Shown: positions 25,621 through 35,197 of the stretch, piece by piece
Numbering within the stretch: position 1 is the first letter of the stretch
How the letters are laid out: the number at the start of each line of letters is the position of its first letter
NCBI RefSeq assembly: GCF_000621505.1
Contig: NZ_KK211291.1
Span: 1-47,926, forward strand
Origin: Ruminiclostridium cellobioparum DSM 1351 = ATCC 15832
Lineage (GTDB): Bacteria > Bacillota > Clostridia > Acetivibrionales > DSM-1351
DNA: 47,926 nucleotides
Direction of reading: 5' to 3'
Translations under genes and position numbers: made by a program
The notes under the pieces: model-generated
The model's input: only the letters and a program-made list of their open reading frames with translations
Database searches by the model: none
What the model was told of the DNA's origin: nothing

Positions 25621-25641
25621 TGCAAATGCATATTATTCGCA
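25621..25641. promoter_or_regulatory. Candidate Zur box on the znuCB side
   Basis: TGCAAATG-CATAT-TATTCGCA is a 21-bp imperfect inverted repeat of the same layout as the perfect one at 25682-25702. It lies about 40 bases ahead of znuC. Confidence 0.6.
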
Positions 25642-25642
25642 C

Positions 25643-25702
25643 TTGACAAAAATATCCTTGAACACTATCATATATTATAGATGCAAATGAGATGCATTTG
25701 CA
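25643..25702 (+). promoter_or_regulatory. znuA promoter and Zur box
   Basis: TTGACA (25643-25648) and TATCAT (25666-25671) have a 17-bp spacer. TGCAAATG-AGATG-CATTTGCA (25682-25702) is a 21-bp site with perfect 8-bp arms placed just past the expected start point. Binding there would block transcription. Confidence 0.7.
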
Positions 25703-25727
25703 AGTATTGAATTTGGAGGTTGATAAA

Positions 25728-26642
25728 ATGTTAAAAAGATGGGCTGCGATGCTGCTATGCCTGATTACCGTTGTGAGCTTTTCGGCGTGCGGCAGCAATA
25801 ACGATAATAAAGCAGAGAATAACGGAGAAAGCAAGATCAAGGTTTCTGTTACCTTTGATGCAATGAAGGAGTTTGTTGCAGCAGTTGGAAAGGACAAGGT
25901 AGAAATTTCAACGATCATACCTGCCGGTACAGAACCACATGATTTTGAGCCGAAAGCCCAGGACCTTGCCGGACTTAACACAGCCAGGGTTTTTGTGTAC
26001 AGCGGCTTGGGAATGGAAGCCTGGACGGAGGAAGCGATCAAAGCCGCTGATAATGCGAAGCTGATTGCAGTGGAAGCGTCCAAAGGGGCTGATGCGATTA
26101 AGAACACCGATCCTGAGGAAATCGAAGAACACGGGCAATATGACCCTCATATCTGGCTTAGCTTGAAGGGCGCCGAACTCCAGGTCAAAAATATCAAGGA
26201 CGCCCTGGTCAATGCAGACCCGTCCAATAAAGATTATTATGAAAAGAACTGTAATGATTTTATCTCAAAACTGGAGAAGCTTTACAACGAATATAATGAA
26301 AAATTTCAGTCTGCAGATAAAAAGAGCTTTGTAACCGGACATGCCGCCTTTGGTTATCTCTGCCGGGATTTTGGCCTGGAGCAGAACAGTGTGGAAGACA
26401 CTTTTGCAGAGGGCGAGCCCAGTGCACAGCAATTGACCGAGCTTGTGGAATATTGCAGGGAAAACAAGGTAACCACCATTTTTGCCGAAGAAATGGCAAG
26501 CCCGGACGTTTCCAAAACGCTGGCCAATGAAGTTGGCGCAAAAGTAGAAACTATCCATACTATTGAGAGCAGCGAAGATGATATGACATATTTGGAGCGG
26601 ATGACAGACAATTTATCCAAGATTTATGATAGTTTGAAGTAA
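25728..26642 (+). CDS. znuA: Zinc-binding lipoprotein
   Basis: A 304-residue cluster A-I binding protein. The lipoprotein signal ends VVSFSAC with Cys21. Metal-binding histidines are expected at His71 (GTEPHDFEP), His141 (DPHIWLS) and His205 (GHAAFGY), with a C-terminal acidic ligand. The His-rich loop found in many ZnuA proteins is reduced to an EEIEEHGQYD stretch. The start at 25728 follows GGAGG; an ATG at 25692 lies in the operator. It passes zinc to ZnuB. Manganese remains possible, but Zur context favours zinc. Confidence 0.88.
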   Translation: MLKRWAAMLLCLITVVSFSACGSNNDNKAENNGESKIKVSVTFDAMKEFVAAVGKDKVEISTIIPAGTEPHDFEPKAQDLAGLNTARVFVYSGLGMEAWTEEAIKAADNAKLIAVEASKGADAIKNTDPEEIEEHGQYDPHIWLSLKGAELQVKNIKDALVNADPSNKDYYEKNCNDFISKLEKLYNEYNEKFQSADKKSFVTGHAAFGYLCRDFGLEQNSVEDTFAEGEPSAQQLTELVEYCRENKVTTIFAEEMASPDVSKTLANEVGAKVETIHTIESSEDDMTYLERMTDNLSKIYDSLK

Positions 26643-26647
26643 AATGC

Positions 26648-26687
26648 CGGCGCTCCCCTTCTATTTGAATAGAAGGGGAGCGCCGGT
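26648..26687. terminator. Strong hairpin between znuA and fda
   Basis: Two perfect 19-base arms (26648-26666 and 26669-26687) are separated by two bases, six bases after the znuA stop. The GC-rich stem lies between convergent genes. There is no T-run after it, so it may act as a bidirectional pause or an RNA-protecting stem. Confidence 0.65.
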
Positions 26688-26694
26688 GGAACCA

Positions 26695-27582
26695 CTATGT
26701 AATTGATGCCACGTAAATGGCTTTAATGGAGTTTGACAACATGGTATTAAATTCTTCATCCGTTTGCTGAACTGTCAGACCTTGGGACAGAGCACGCGAG
26801 AAGCTGGCGATCAGCCCTTGATTACGTGCTAACCTTTCGTTTGCTTCACTTTGGGTATATCCCCCGGACAAAGCCACAACCCGCGCAATATGGGAATCAT
26901 TCACCAAATCGCTGAAGAAATTATCTTTTGTTGGTATGGATAGCTTAAGCATGACTTTTTCATCCTGTCCAAGGCTGGATAATTGATTGAAAATCTCGTA
27001 TATTAATATTTTTTCCGATTCTTCCTTATCCGGACTGTGAATATCCACTTCGGGTTCAATAATTGGAACCAGCCCGGCCTCAATGATTCGTTTACCAATA
27101 TCGAACTGTTGCCCGACCACCTTTTTTATTCCTTCGCAGTTGGCCTCTTTAATAACAGAGCGCATTTTGGTTCCGAAAATGTTCTTTTCAACAGCCCGCT
27201 TTAAAAGATTGTCCAAATCCGGGATTGGCTTCATAAGTTGAACACCGTTCTCAATCGCGGCCAGTCCTTTGTCAACCTTTAAAAAAGGAACGATGCCCTT
27301 CTTCTCCCAAAGGTAATCAGCAGTAAATTGATTGTTAATGGTGCGGTCCATTGTGTTCTCAAATAAAATGGCGCCCAAAATATACTCTGAAGTAAATTCG
27401 GGACTTGTTATAATCCGTTTTCTCATATCATGCACTAAATTAAACATTTCTTCCTCATTGGAATAGTTGTCTTCCTTGATTCCATATTGAAGAAGTGCTT
27501 TTGGAGTACTTCCGCCGCTCTGATCCAGGGCGGCGATAAAGCCTTTTCCTGTACGGATTCGATCCATTTGCACCTTATTCAT
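26695..27582 (-). CDS. fda: Fructose-bisphosphate aldolase, class I (staphylococcal type)
   Basis: A 295-residue class I aldolase of the bacterial Fda type. It splits fructose 1,6-bisphosphate into glyceraldehyde 3-phosphate and dihydroxyacetone phosphate through a Schiff-base lysine. Motifs are [54 protein letters not shown] and [21 protein letters not shown] precedes the ATG. It converges with znuA. The protein ends four bases or so past the strong hairpin. An ordinary complete gene. Confidence 0.93.
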   Translation of the reverse strand: MNKVQMDRIRTGKGFIAALDQSGGSTPKALLQYGIKEDNYSNEEEMFNLVHDMRKRIITSPEFTSEYILGAILFENTMDRTINNQFTADYLWEKKGIVPFLKVDKGLAAIENGVQLMKPIPDLDNLLKRAVEKNIFGTKMRSVIKEANCEGIKKVVGQQFDIGKRIIEAGLVPIIEPEVDIHSPDKEESEKILIYEIFNQLSSLGQDEKVMLKLSIPTKDNFFSDLVNDSHIARVVALSGGYTQSEANERLARNQGLIASFSRALSQGLTVQQTDEEFNTMLSNSIKAIYVASIT

Positions 27583-27627
27583 TAAAAAATCTCCTTTCTA
27601 CGAAAAAAATAAATGACTCTTAAGCTA

Positions 27628-27636
27628 ATTATAGCA
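27628..27636 (-). promoter_or_regulatory. Extended -10 promoter of fda
   Basis: On the minus strand TGCTATAAT is an extended -10 box 46 bases ahead of fda. No good -35 box accompanies it. Confidence 0.45.
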
Positions 27637-27758
27637 CGTTTGCACACCTGTATACAGTTTCCCGCTTAACAATATACCGGGTATGGACAAAAGTGTATAC
27701 TACATACATGGATCGCGTTAAAATAGAAAAGTGATTAATTTGTATTGAGGAGGAGCCT

Positions 27759-28215
27759 ATGAAACAAAATAACGGTATTATTAAAGTTGGTGGAATTTCA
27801 TTGATTATTTCCGGAATTCTCTTTTTTGTCCAATACCTGTTTATTTTACCCTTACCTGCTCCACCGCCGGTGGATGCGGAGCTGATGGCATGGCTGGCGG
27901 ATTGGCGGTTCAACATCGCAATGGCCGACGAAGTGTTTTTCTTTGCCACATTGTTGATGATTCCTTCCATAGCGGCACTGTACAGCTATCATACTGAGTG
28001 CTGCCATCATCATATTGAGTTTCGCAGTAAGAAAAAGTGTGCTTGGAAAGCCTGCAGCAAATTTTGGATTTCTGGCAGGAATATTTGATTTAATCGGAGC
28101 TTATCCCTGGCTGCTCGGAACAGCTATGGCTTTTGTTTCCCAGTTATTTTCTCCGGCCTGGTTTGTCATTCTCGGAATAAGGATACTGATTGGAGCAGGG
28201 AAGTTTGAGCATTGA
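27759..28215 (+). pseudogene. Broken small membrane protein (DUF4386-like)
   Basis: The first frame starts after GAGGAGG with MKQNNGIIKVGGISLIISGI and has a membrane segment, then LMIPSIAALYSY. After that it loses hydrophobicity and reads CCHHHIEFRSKKKC. In another frame from about 27988 the sequence becomes membrane-like again (IILSAAIIILSFAVRKSVLG) and ends IRILIGAGKFEH at 28215. The two halves look like the ends of one multi-span protein joined after an internal deletion with a frame change. The family assignment is tentative. Confidence 0.55.
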
Positions 28216-28372
28216 TAATATTTCATCTGCATGTATAATAGTTATTATGTATACTATTTATTTGGAGTATTTAATAGCGTAATTGCCGCAGAGTAAAAAT
28301 ACATGGTCAGACCATAGATTGGGTATGTTTGTCTTTTTTTGTGATTTAAACACAGCGAAAGGAATGATATCT

Positions 28373-30160
28373 ATGAAAAAGCTTACGGAGATTATAAAAC
28401 GAAAACTGTATTTCAGCTCTATCGGTCAGAGAATTTCTACAGTGATGGTAATCATAATTATCGTTACGGTCATAATTTTCATGATAAGTACTTATAACAT
28501 CATGAGATATCAACTTTCAATTAAAACGGAATTAAATACTCAAAAGGATCTTACCACGGTTTCCGAAAAAATGGATCTGTTTTTTCAGAGGGTAAAAAGT
28601 GATTCTATTCTTGTACTTGCCAGCGGTCCCTGCCAGGACTTGTTAAAAGGAGCCAACAAAACCCTGCATGCCGATTCTTCCGAACAGTATCGGATATACA
28701 GGCTTATTCAGGAAACAATGAAAAGTATTTTTGTTTCGGATGATATATACCGTACGATTATTTTTTACGACTTGAATGCAAATGCATATGCCCCGGTCAA
28801 TATGTCAATTCAGGATAAAAATTTCCAAATACAAAAGAAAATAATGCTTGATTTTCTTTCCTCATCCAAAGAAGATGCCGAGTGGGTTACACTGCATAAA
28901 AGTCCGTGGCTTTTCGGGACTAAAGGTGCAGAGGAAGACTGCATCAGTTATCTGCACAAGGTTTATGACGGCAGCAGCGGAAAACTCATAGGGGCAATGG
29001 AAATGGAACTGAGCACAGACAGTATTTTCAAACTGTATAAAACACTTGCCCAGAACGGGATGGATATTTTTATTCTGGACAGCAGCGGTATGGTAATTTC
29101 AAGCGAAAACCCGGACCTTCGATATAAAAATTTTTCCGGTGAAAATTGGTATAAAAACTTTAATGATAAAAAAAAGCATATAGACCAGCAGAACAAATTG
29201 TTGTATATGACAAAAGGATATTCCATGCTGGATTGGTCAATAGTTTGTACAATCCCAATGGATGTATATTTGAAGGATTTACATATATTTTCTGTCGTAG
29301 ATATAGTAATCGGCATAATATTGCTGGTTATTGCATCATTTCTTTCCCGTATTCTGATCCTGTCCATAATAAAGCCTTTAGGGCTGATTACCAGAACGAT
29401 TCATGACATTGGAAAGGGAAATTATGAACAGCGGATAAGAATACAATATGGAGGGGAAATCGGAACCCTTGCCGTGGAATTTAACAGGATGATCGATAAG
29501 ACCAATGAACTCATGGAGAAAATTGTAACAACCGAACAGAAAAAAAGAGAATCGGAATTGTCATTGATTCAGATGCAGATGACACCGCATTTTTTCTATA
29601 ACATTCTGGAGAGTATCTGCGGTCTTATTGTAATTAATGAAAAAAAACTTGCAATAAAAACTGTACAGCTGCTGTCCGCCTTTTATAGGGGAGTACTGAA
29701 TAAAGGCAAAGATATAATACCGATTTCGGAAGAATTGAATATTGCAAAAAACTATCTTGATATCATGCAAATCTGTCATTCAAATACCTTCACCTATAAG
29801 ATTCATTGTGCTGAAGAGCTTAAAAAATACCATATTAACAAGCTGACACTGCAGCCTATTCTGGAAAATGCGGTCCACCACGGGATCATAGGGAGCGGGC
29901 GGAACGGAGAAATCAGAATTTTGGTATCGGAAGCTGAAAACAAAATAAGAATTCGTATTTCAGATAATGGAAACGGAATCAGTGCAAAAACTCTGGAAAG
30001 TATCCATGAAGGCAGGGAAGAAGAATATCACATGGACAGCTTCGGCCTTAAAAATACACAGGAAAGAATCAGGCTGCATTTCGGAGAAGATTATGGTCTT
30101 TCTATTCAAAGTGAAGAAAGTATGGGGACGGAAGTTGAGATACTGCTCCCTATGCAGTAG
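28373..30160 (+). CDS. YesM-type membrane sensor histidine kinase, second system
   Basis: A 595-residue sensor with the same plan as the first: membrane segment (VMVIIIIVTVIIFMISTYNI), extracellular sensor region, second segment (VVDIVIGIILLVIASFLSRI), HAMP, kinase. The phospho-acceptor motif is altered to QMQMTPHFFYNILES from the common QINPHFLYN, with the His kept. ATP-binding boxes are LQPILENAVHHGI, SDNGNGIS and FGLKNTQERIRLHFG. ATG 28373 is favoured by AAAGG at proper distance. It is followed 41 bases later by its response regulator. Ligand unknown. Confidence 0.9.
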   Translation: MKKLTEIIKRKLYFSSIGQRISTVMVIIIIVTVIIFMISTYNIMRYQLSIKTELNTQKDLTTVSEKMDLFFQRVKSDSILVLASGPCQDLLKGANKTLHADSSEQYRIYRLIQETMKSIFVSDDIYRTIIFYDLNANAYAPVNMSIQDKNFQIQKKIMLDFLSSSKEDAEWVTLHKSPWLFGTKGAEEDCISYLHKVYDGSSGKLIGAMEMELSTDSIFKLYKTLAQNGMDIFILDSSGMVISSENPDLRYKNFSGENWYKNFNDKKKHIDQQNKLLYMTKGYSMLDWSIVCTIPMDVYLKDLHIFSVVDIVIGIILLVIASFLSRILILSIIKPLGLITRTIHDIGKGNYEQRIRIQYGGEIGTLAVEFNRMIDKTNELMEKIVTTEQKKRESELSLIQMQMTPHFFYNILESICGLIVINEKKLAIKTVQLLSAFYRGVLNKGKDIIPISEELNIAKNYLDIMQICHSNTFTYKIHCAEELKKYHINKLTLQPILENAVHHGIIGSGRNGEIRILVSEAENKIRIRISDNGNGISAKTLESIHEGREEEYHMDSFGLKNTQERIRLHFGEDYGLSIQSEESMGTEVEILLPMQ

Positions 30161-30201
30161 AAGTTTTAACTATACCCGGATACGGGAGCGGAGGAACTGA
30201 A

Positions 30202-31815
30202 ATGTATAAAGTGCTGGTTGTTGATGATGAAACGTTGATAAGAAAACGGATTATCTTTGGTTTTGACTGGGAGTCATGGGGATACCAGGTGGTGAGTGAA
30301 GCCGCTAACGGTCCTGATGCCCTGAAAATTCTGGAAAGGGAAGCGATAGATGTTGCCATTGTGGACATCGCAATGCCTGATATGAATGGTATTGAGCTTG
30401 TACGGGAAATACGCAGACGGAATTATCCGGTTGAAGTCATTTTTCTGACCGGTCATAGTAATTTTGAATATGCAAAGGAAGCAATGGCGGAGGGAGTATA
30501 TTACTACATACTGAAACCATTGGATGAGGCGGAGTTTTCCGCTACACTCGGGAAACTGGCCAATAAAATGGATAAGGAGCAGGAAAGGGAAAGAACCATG
30601 CTCAATCTGAAAGAAAGCAGGGACCATATCAACCTGTTTTTGAAATGTAAGTTCTTCAGTGATCTGTTCCATGCCAGAATCAGCCTTGAGGAAGACGAAT
30701 TGAAAGAAAAGCTTGAGGAGCAGGGAGTCCGGTTACATAACGGGTATCGTGTTGTTGTGATAAAAATAGAAAAAGATCAGGATAGTGAATTGAATATAAA
30801 ACAGGAATTGGACAGAATGCTGCAATTTTTGACCGGAAAGATGCCCGGGCTGCAGAATATTATAACCCTTTATGATGTGCTGGACGATTGTATCATTTTA
30901 TTTATAGATATTTCAGAAAACCCTTCCCTGATGCAGCCCCAAAGGTGCATCGGACTCTTTAAGCCGGTCTGTTCCCATATGGAAGGGACGGAGTATGCCT
31001 GTGTCAGAGCCGGAATAAGCAGGGAAGTGAAAAGCACGGAAATAGTTTCAGACGGCTACGAGGAAGCACTTACAGCACTAAGGAACACAATGATGCATGA
31101 AGAGAAAGTATTGGAGTACGGCATGCTGCTGCCATTTTTAGAAAAGAAATTCCGGATTTCCTCAGCGCAGAAGGGCGAGTTGAGACGGGAGGTGGAGAGC
31201 GGTGGGCTTGAAGAAACGGCAAGGAAGCTGAAGAAGATATTCAGTGATATCGGAGAGGAAAGGATTGGATATTCAGAGTTCTCTCAAACAGTAAAGCAAA
31301 TATTTTATTTACTGTCCGAAATAGCCTTTGAATCCAACCTTGACATTAAAGGCTGTATGGATGGGTACAGTAACCTGGAGACAGCTCTTTCAGGGATAAA
31401 AAGTATTGATGGGATGTATGCCTGGCTTTACGGTATTGCCGAAAAAATCATTGCAAGCAGGGAGTTTTTCCGGAAACGCGGGCAGAATATCGAGCTTGTG
31501 CACAAGGTTAAGCAATATATTACGGATAACTACCGGAATCAGGAGCTGACCCTGACTGATATATCCGAGTACCTGCATGTTACACCTCCGTATCTCAGCG
31601 GCAGCTTTAAAAAAGCTGTGGGTATGTCGGTAACACAGTATGTTTCCATGATAAGGCTTGAAAAAGCAAAGGAAATACTGTGTTCAAGAGGTATGGACGT
31701 GAGATCCACAGCGGAGCAGGTGGGATACAGTGATGAATATTATTTCAGCAGGTGCTTTAAAAAATATTTCGGGGTATCACCTTCTTCTGTCATAAGAATT
31801 AATAATTTTGACTAA
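30202..31815 (+). CDS. YesN-type response regulator, second system
   Basis: A 537-residue regulator with an N-terminal receiver (VVDDET, Asp55 in IVDIAMPD, Lys in YILKPLD) and a C-terminal AraC-type double helix-turn-helix (LTLTDISEYLHVTPPYLSGSFKKAVG, then STAEQVGYSDEYYFSRCFKKYFG). GGAGG lies just ahead of ATG. It should be phosphorylated by the upstream kinase and activate the sugar transporter that begins at 32005. The kinase-then-regulator order is the reverse of locus 1, so the two loci are not a simple recent duplication. Confidence 0.9.
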   Translation: MYKVLVVDDETLIRKRIIFGFDWESWGYQVVSEAANGPDALKILEREAIDVAIVDIAMPDMNGIELVREIRRRNYPVEVIFLTGHSNFEYAKEAMAEGVYYYILKPLDEAEFSATLGKLANKMDKEQERERTMLNLKESRDHINLFLKCKFFSDLFHARISLEEDELKEKLEEQGVRLHNGYRVVVIKIEKDQDSELNIKQELDRMLQFLTGKMPGLQNIITLYDVLDDCIILFIDISENPSLMQPQRCIGLFKPVCSHMEGTEYACVRAGISREVKSTEIVSDGYEEALTALRNTMMHEEKVLEYGMLLPFLEKKFRISSAQKGELRREVESGGLEETARKLKKIFSDIGEERIGYSEFSQTVKQIFYLLSEIAFESNLDIKGCMDGYSNLETALSGIKSIDGMYAWLYGIAEKIIASREFFRKRGQNIELVHKVKQYITDNYRNQELTLTDISEYLHVTPPYLSGSFKKAVGMSVTQYVSMIRLEKAKEILCSRGMDVRSTAEQVGYSDEYYFSRCFKKYFGVSPSSVIRINNFD

Positions 31816-32004
31816 AAATCACATGGGTTTTATGGATTTTATCATTAATTTTTTACAAAAACAGCGTAAAGAATTCCATGGTGGTTCTAATTCCTTTCGA
31901 ATAAAATAAAGAAAACACCCGGTTGGCCGAGACACTTTAAGCAGAGTAATATAAGGCGGTAACCGGGGAGAAATATTCCGTATATGAAAGGAATGGGGGA
32001 TAAT

Positions 32005-33375
32005 ATGGTTAAAAAAAGGAACGCAGTTGGGTTTTTAATGGCTATGGCTGTGGTTTTGAGCCTGTTTTCAGGCTGTTCGGGTAACAACAGCGGGGCAGGA
32101 GGCAGCTCGCAGGCTTCGGCAGGCGGACAAAACCAGGCAGGGAATGAGAAGGTTGCAGTTCGTATCCTGACAAGATACAGCAACCCGGATAATGTCCGTG
32201 AAAAGTATTTTATTGACCGGGTTGCAAAGTTTAAGTCGGAAAATCCGGATATTGATTTGCAGGATATTTCGGTTTCCGATGAAAATTCAAGGGATACCAA
32301 GTTCAAAACCTCGGTAGCATCGGGAAATCCAATTGAAGTCTTTAATTTTTTAGGATATGCAGCAAATATTGACTATGTGAAAAATGGAGTTGTTGCAGAC
32401 CTGGACCCGCTGTTTAAAGAGGATCCCGAATGGACAGAAAATTATAAGAAATCTCTGTTTAGCCCTGTTGACTACAGTGCTTACGGCATAGAAGGAATCT
32501 ATGGAATTCCCACAACTCCGTACGGTGTCTGCACTTTTTATAATAAAGCTATTTTTGATAAGCTGGGAATTCAGATCCCGGAGACCTGGGAGCAGATTGA
32601 AGCAGCAGCTCCGAAACTGATTGAGAAGGGTATCACTCCCATGGCGTTTGGAGCAAAGGATAATTACCGCGGAGGACACTTTTTAACAGCATTGTCAATG
32701 AAAGTATACGGGGACGACCTGAAAGACAAGCTGATCAGCGGGGAAGAGAAGTGGAACGGAAAAAATACGGTGAGTCTGATTTCTTATATGAAGAAGCTCT
32801 ATGATGAAGGTGTGTTCGGTAAAAACAACCTGGCCTATACGGCAGACGGAGAATTGGCCAAACTGGAAAGCGGTGAGGCTGCCATCTGCTTCAGCGGCTC
32901 CTGGAATATAGCAACTATAAACGGATTTTCCAATGCAAAGGATATTGTATGTAAAGGATTCCCTTATTTTGAGGCTCATCAGGAAAACAAGGATATGTGG
33001 ATGGGCGGACCGGACGATTTTCTTGCAATATCTTCAAAACCCGGAGATGCGGATTATGATGCTACTGTAAAAGTGCTGAAGTATTTTTCTTCCCAGGATT
33101 ACTGGCAGGGACTCTATGAAGTGCAGAAAGGCTCCGGAACTTATCCTGTATCCTTCGGTGAAGTCATACCGGCAGATACTCTTACCAACGGTTTTAATGA
33201 ATACTACAATTCTGCAGCCAACGTGATCGGAGAAATTGAACAATATGACAAAATGGCAGCTCTGATGGATGTGGTAAGGACGAATATGCAGACTATCTTC
33301 TCAGGCAGCAAGGCACAGGAGATCGGTGACGTAATACAGGGAGAAGTGGACAATTATTTGGCAGGCAACAAATAA
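32005..33375 (+). CDS. Sugar-binding lipoprotein of a CUT1 ABC transporter
   Basis: A 456-residue extracellular solute-binding protein (family 1). The lipoprotein signal ends LSLFSGC with Cys24. A Gly/Ser/Ala linker precedes the binding domain, which includes EGIYGIPTTPYGVCTFYNKAIFDKLGI and GEAAICFSGSWNIATING. It is shorter than the LplA-like protein of locus 1, fitting mono- to oligosaccharide ligands. ATG 32005 follows GGGGGAT; the frame could be extended to 31984 without support. First gene of the transporter operon under the second two-component system. Confidence 0.9.
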   Translation: MVKKRNAVGFLMAMAVVLSLFSGCSGNNSGAGGSSQASAGGQNQAGNEKVAVRILTRYSNPDNVREKYFIDRVAKFKSENPDIDLQDISVSDENSRDTKFKTSVASGNPIEVFNFLGYAANIDYVKNGVVADLDPLFKEDPEWTENYKKSLFSPVDYSAYGIEGIYGIPTTPYGVCTFYNKAIFDKLGIQIPETWEQIEAAAPKLIEKGITPMAFGAKDNYRGGHFLTALSMKVYGDDLKDKLISGEEKWNGKNTVSLISYMKKLYDEGVFGKNNLAYTADGELAKLESGEAAICFSGSWNIATINGFSNAKDIVCKGFPYFEAHQENKDMWMGGPDDFLAISSKPGDADYDATVKVLKYFSSQDYWQGLYEVQKGSGTYPVSFGEVIPADTLTNGFNEYYNSAANVIGEIEQYDKMAALMDVVRTNMQTIFSGSKAQEIGDVIQGEVDNYLAGNK

Positions 33376-33385
33376 CTGTAAAATA

Positions 33386-33418
33386 AACGGCCTTTAGAAG
33401 TCCTTTTCTAGAGGCCGT
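33386..33418 (+). terminator. Hairpin between binding protein and permease genes
   Basis: ACGGCCTTTAGA pairs with TCTAGAGGCCGT around a short loop, with one unpaired base. Such stems after a binding-protein gene often stabilise the upstream mRNA or cut read-through, so that the binding protein is made in excess of the permeases. There is no strong T-run. Confidence 0.5.
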
Positions 33419-33448
33419 CTGAATATCCGTCCGGAGGTGGTCGCAGGT

Positions 33449-34339
33449 TTGGTAGGAAATAAAAATTTTCGAAGTAAAATGGAAAGTGTTTTGCTCAGCT
33501 TACCGGCTTTTCTGATTTATTCATTTATTATCATATATCCGATGGTCAGCGTTTTTTACATGTCTTTTTTCAAGTGGAACGGAATTCCCAGTTCCAGTAT
33601 GGAATTTACGGGATTGAGAAACTACATCGCCTTTTTTATGGATAACAGGTTTTATACTGCGTTGAGAAATATCGGCATATTTATTTTATCAGGCTTTCTT
33701 TTGATACTGCCGGTGGCGTTTTTTCTTGCCACTGTTATACAGAGCAAGCTGAGGGGTAAACGGTTTTTGCGGACAAGTTATTTTTTCCCTCAGGTCATAA
33801 GCCGTACTGCCATCGCTCTTATGTGGTACTTCCTTCTCTATCCTGAGGGAGGGCCTGTTGCATCGCTGTTTCATATGATTGGACTGAACACTGTTGATGT
33901 AAATTTTCTTGGAAGCAAGATCTGGGCAATTTATGCCATCACTGTAATTAATGCATGGACCTATGCAGGCTTTAACATGCTGATCTTTTCGGCAGGGCTG
34001 ACTTCAATTCCGGAAGAAATTTATGAGGCCGCCGTTGTGGACGGTGTGAATCCGTTACAAAAACTGGTTTATATAACAGTGCCAATGATGAAAAGCAGTT
34101 TTCAGCTTTTTGTTATTAACTGTGTTATAGGTTCAATCACCACCTTTGAAATGGTTTATGCTACGACAGGGGGCGGTCCCGGCAGCGCATCCGAAGTGTT
34201 TGGAACCTTGCTGTACAAAAATGCTTTTACTTATAATAATTACGGTTATTCCAATGCAATCGGCTCCTTCCTGATCATTGCATCGTTCGGCGCTACACTT
34301 ATATTGAATTTTATTTTCTCAAAGAGGGACAGGGATTGA
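33449..34339 (+). CDS. CUT1 sugar ABC transporter permease (UgpA/MalF-like)
   Basis: About 296 residues with six membrane segments starting VLLSLPAFLIYSFIIIYPMVSVF. The EAA loop is EIYEAAVVDGVNPLQKLVYITVPMM. The C-terminal ATTGGGPGSASEVFGTLLYKNAF is typical of MalF-like permeases. GTG at 33437 overlaps the ribosome site CCGGAGG; TTG at 33449, about 10 bases after it, is the more plausible start. It overlaps the next permease reading frame by four bases if the latter is extended. It pairs with the following MalG-like protein. Confidence 0.88.
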   Translation: MVGNKNFRSKMESVLLSLPAFLIYSFIIIYPMVSVFYMSFFKWNGIPSSSMEFTGLRNYIAFFMDNRFYTALRNIGIFILSGFLLILPVAFFLATVIQSKLRGKRFLRTSYFFPQVISRTAIALMWYFLLYPEGGPVASLFHMIGLNTVDVNFLGSKIWAIYAITVINAWTYAGFNMLIFSAGLTSIPEEIYEAAVVDGVNPLQKLVYITVPMMKSSFQLFVINCVIGSITTFEMVYATTGGGPGSASEVFGTLLYKNAFTYNNYGYSNAIGSFLIIASFGATLILNFIFSKRDRD

Positions 34340-34353
34340 AAGGGGTGGCACAT

Positions 34354-35184
34354 ATGCAGAGGAAATTGAAACCAAACAATATTATATATGTATTTTTTGC
34401 AATGTTATTTTCTTTAATTTTTTTATACCCGGTTTACTTTACGGTGATTTCATCGTTAAAAAACAACAATGAGATCTGGAATACCATGTTTGCACTGCCT
34501 AAGGAAATCAATTTGGACAATTACAGGTCGGCAATAAATGATATCGGAATTCTCAGGTCGGTTTTGAACTCTTTTATTTTTTCCTTTGGAGCAACCATCA
34601 TCGTGGTAATTACAGTTACAATGGGTTCCTATGTGATTTCGAGAAAATTGCTTAAAGCATGCGGTTTTCTGCGGCTGTACTATTTGCTGGGACTTATGAT
34701 TCCCGCATATGGAATGCTTATTCCCATTGTAAAGATGTTTACTGCGTTTGGCCTCCAGGATCATTATCTGCCCATGATCATCTTATATGCCGGAATAAAC
34801 TTTCCAATGAGTTTTTATTTGATTGTGGGACATATAAACGGACTGAGCCGCGAAATTGACGAGGCTGCCTATATTGATGGCTGCAGCACCACAGGGATTG
34901 TATTCCGGGTCATATTCCCAATTGCCAGGCCGGGAATATTTACAGGGGCAATTATAACCTTCCTCGCTGTATATAATGAACTTATATTTGCCAATACGCT
35001 GCTGCAGCAGAAATCAATGCAGACCATATCAGTAACACTGCTGGGGTTAAAAGGAGAAAGATTTACAAGCTGGGGCCCGATGTTTGCATCAATCGTACTT
35101 TCAATTGTGCCCATTATGGTTATATACCTGATTTTCCAGGAGAGGATAGAAGGCGGAATAGCTGCGGGAGCAGTAAAAGGATAA
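34354..35184 (+). CDS. CUT1 sugar ABC transporter permease (UgpE/MalG-like)
   Basis: A 276-residue MalG-like permease with six membrane segments, beginning IIYVFFAMLFSLIFLYPVYF. The EAA loop is EIDEAAYIDGCSTTGIVFRVIFPIA, and it ends with GGIAAGAVKG, the usual C-terminus of this branch. ATG 34354 is chosen because AAGGGGTGG precedes it; the frame is open back to 34336. No ATPase is encoded in the locus, so a shared MsmX-type ATPase is expected. Confidence 0.9.
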   Translation: MQRKLKPNNIIYVFFAMLFSLIFLYPVYFTVISSLKNNNEIWNTMFALPKEINLDNYRSAINDIGILRSVLNSFIFSFGATIIVVITVTMGSYVISRKLLKACGFLRLYYLLGLMIPAYGMLIPIVKMFTAFGLQDHYLPMIILYAGINFPMSFYLIVGHINGLSREIDEAAYIDGCSTTGIVFRVIFPIARPGIFTGAIITFLAVYNELIFANTLLQQKSMQTISVTLLGLKGERFTSWGPMFASIVLSIVPIMVIYLIFQERIEGGIAAGAVKG

Positions 35185-35197
35185 GGAGCCGAAAATT

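Noticed and set aside
26648-26687. Inverted repeat as an insertion-sequence end
   Set aside because: The arms are two bases apart with no transposase or target duplication; a hairpin between convergent genes explains it.
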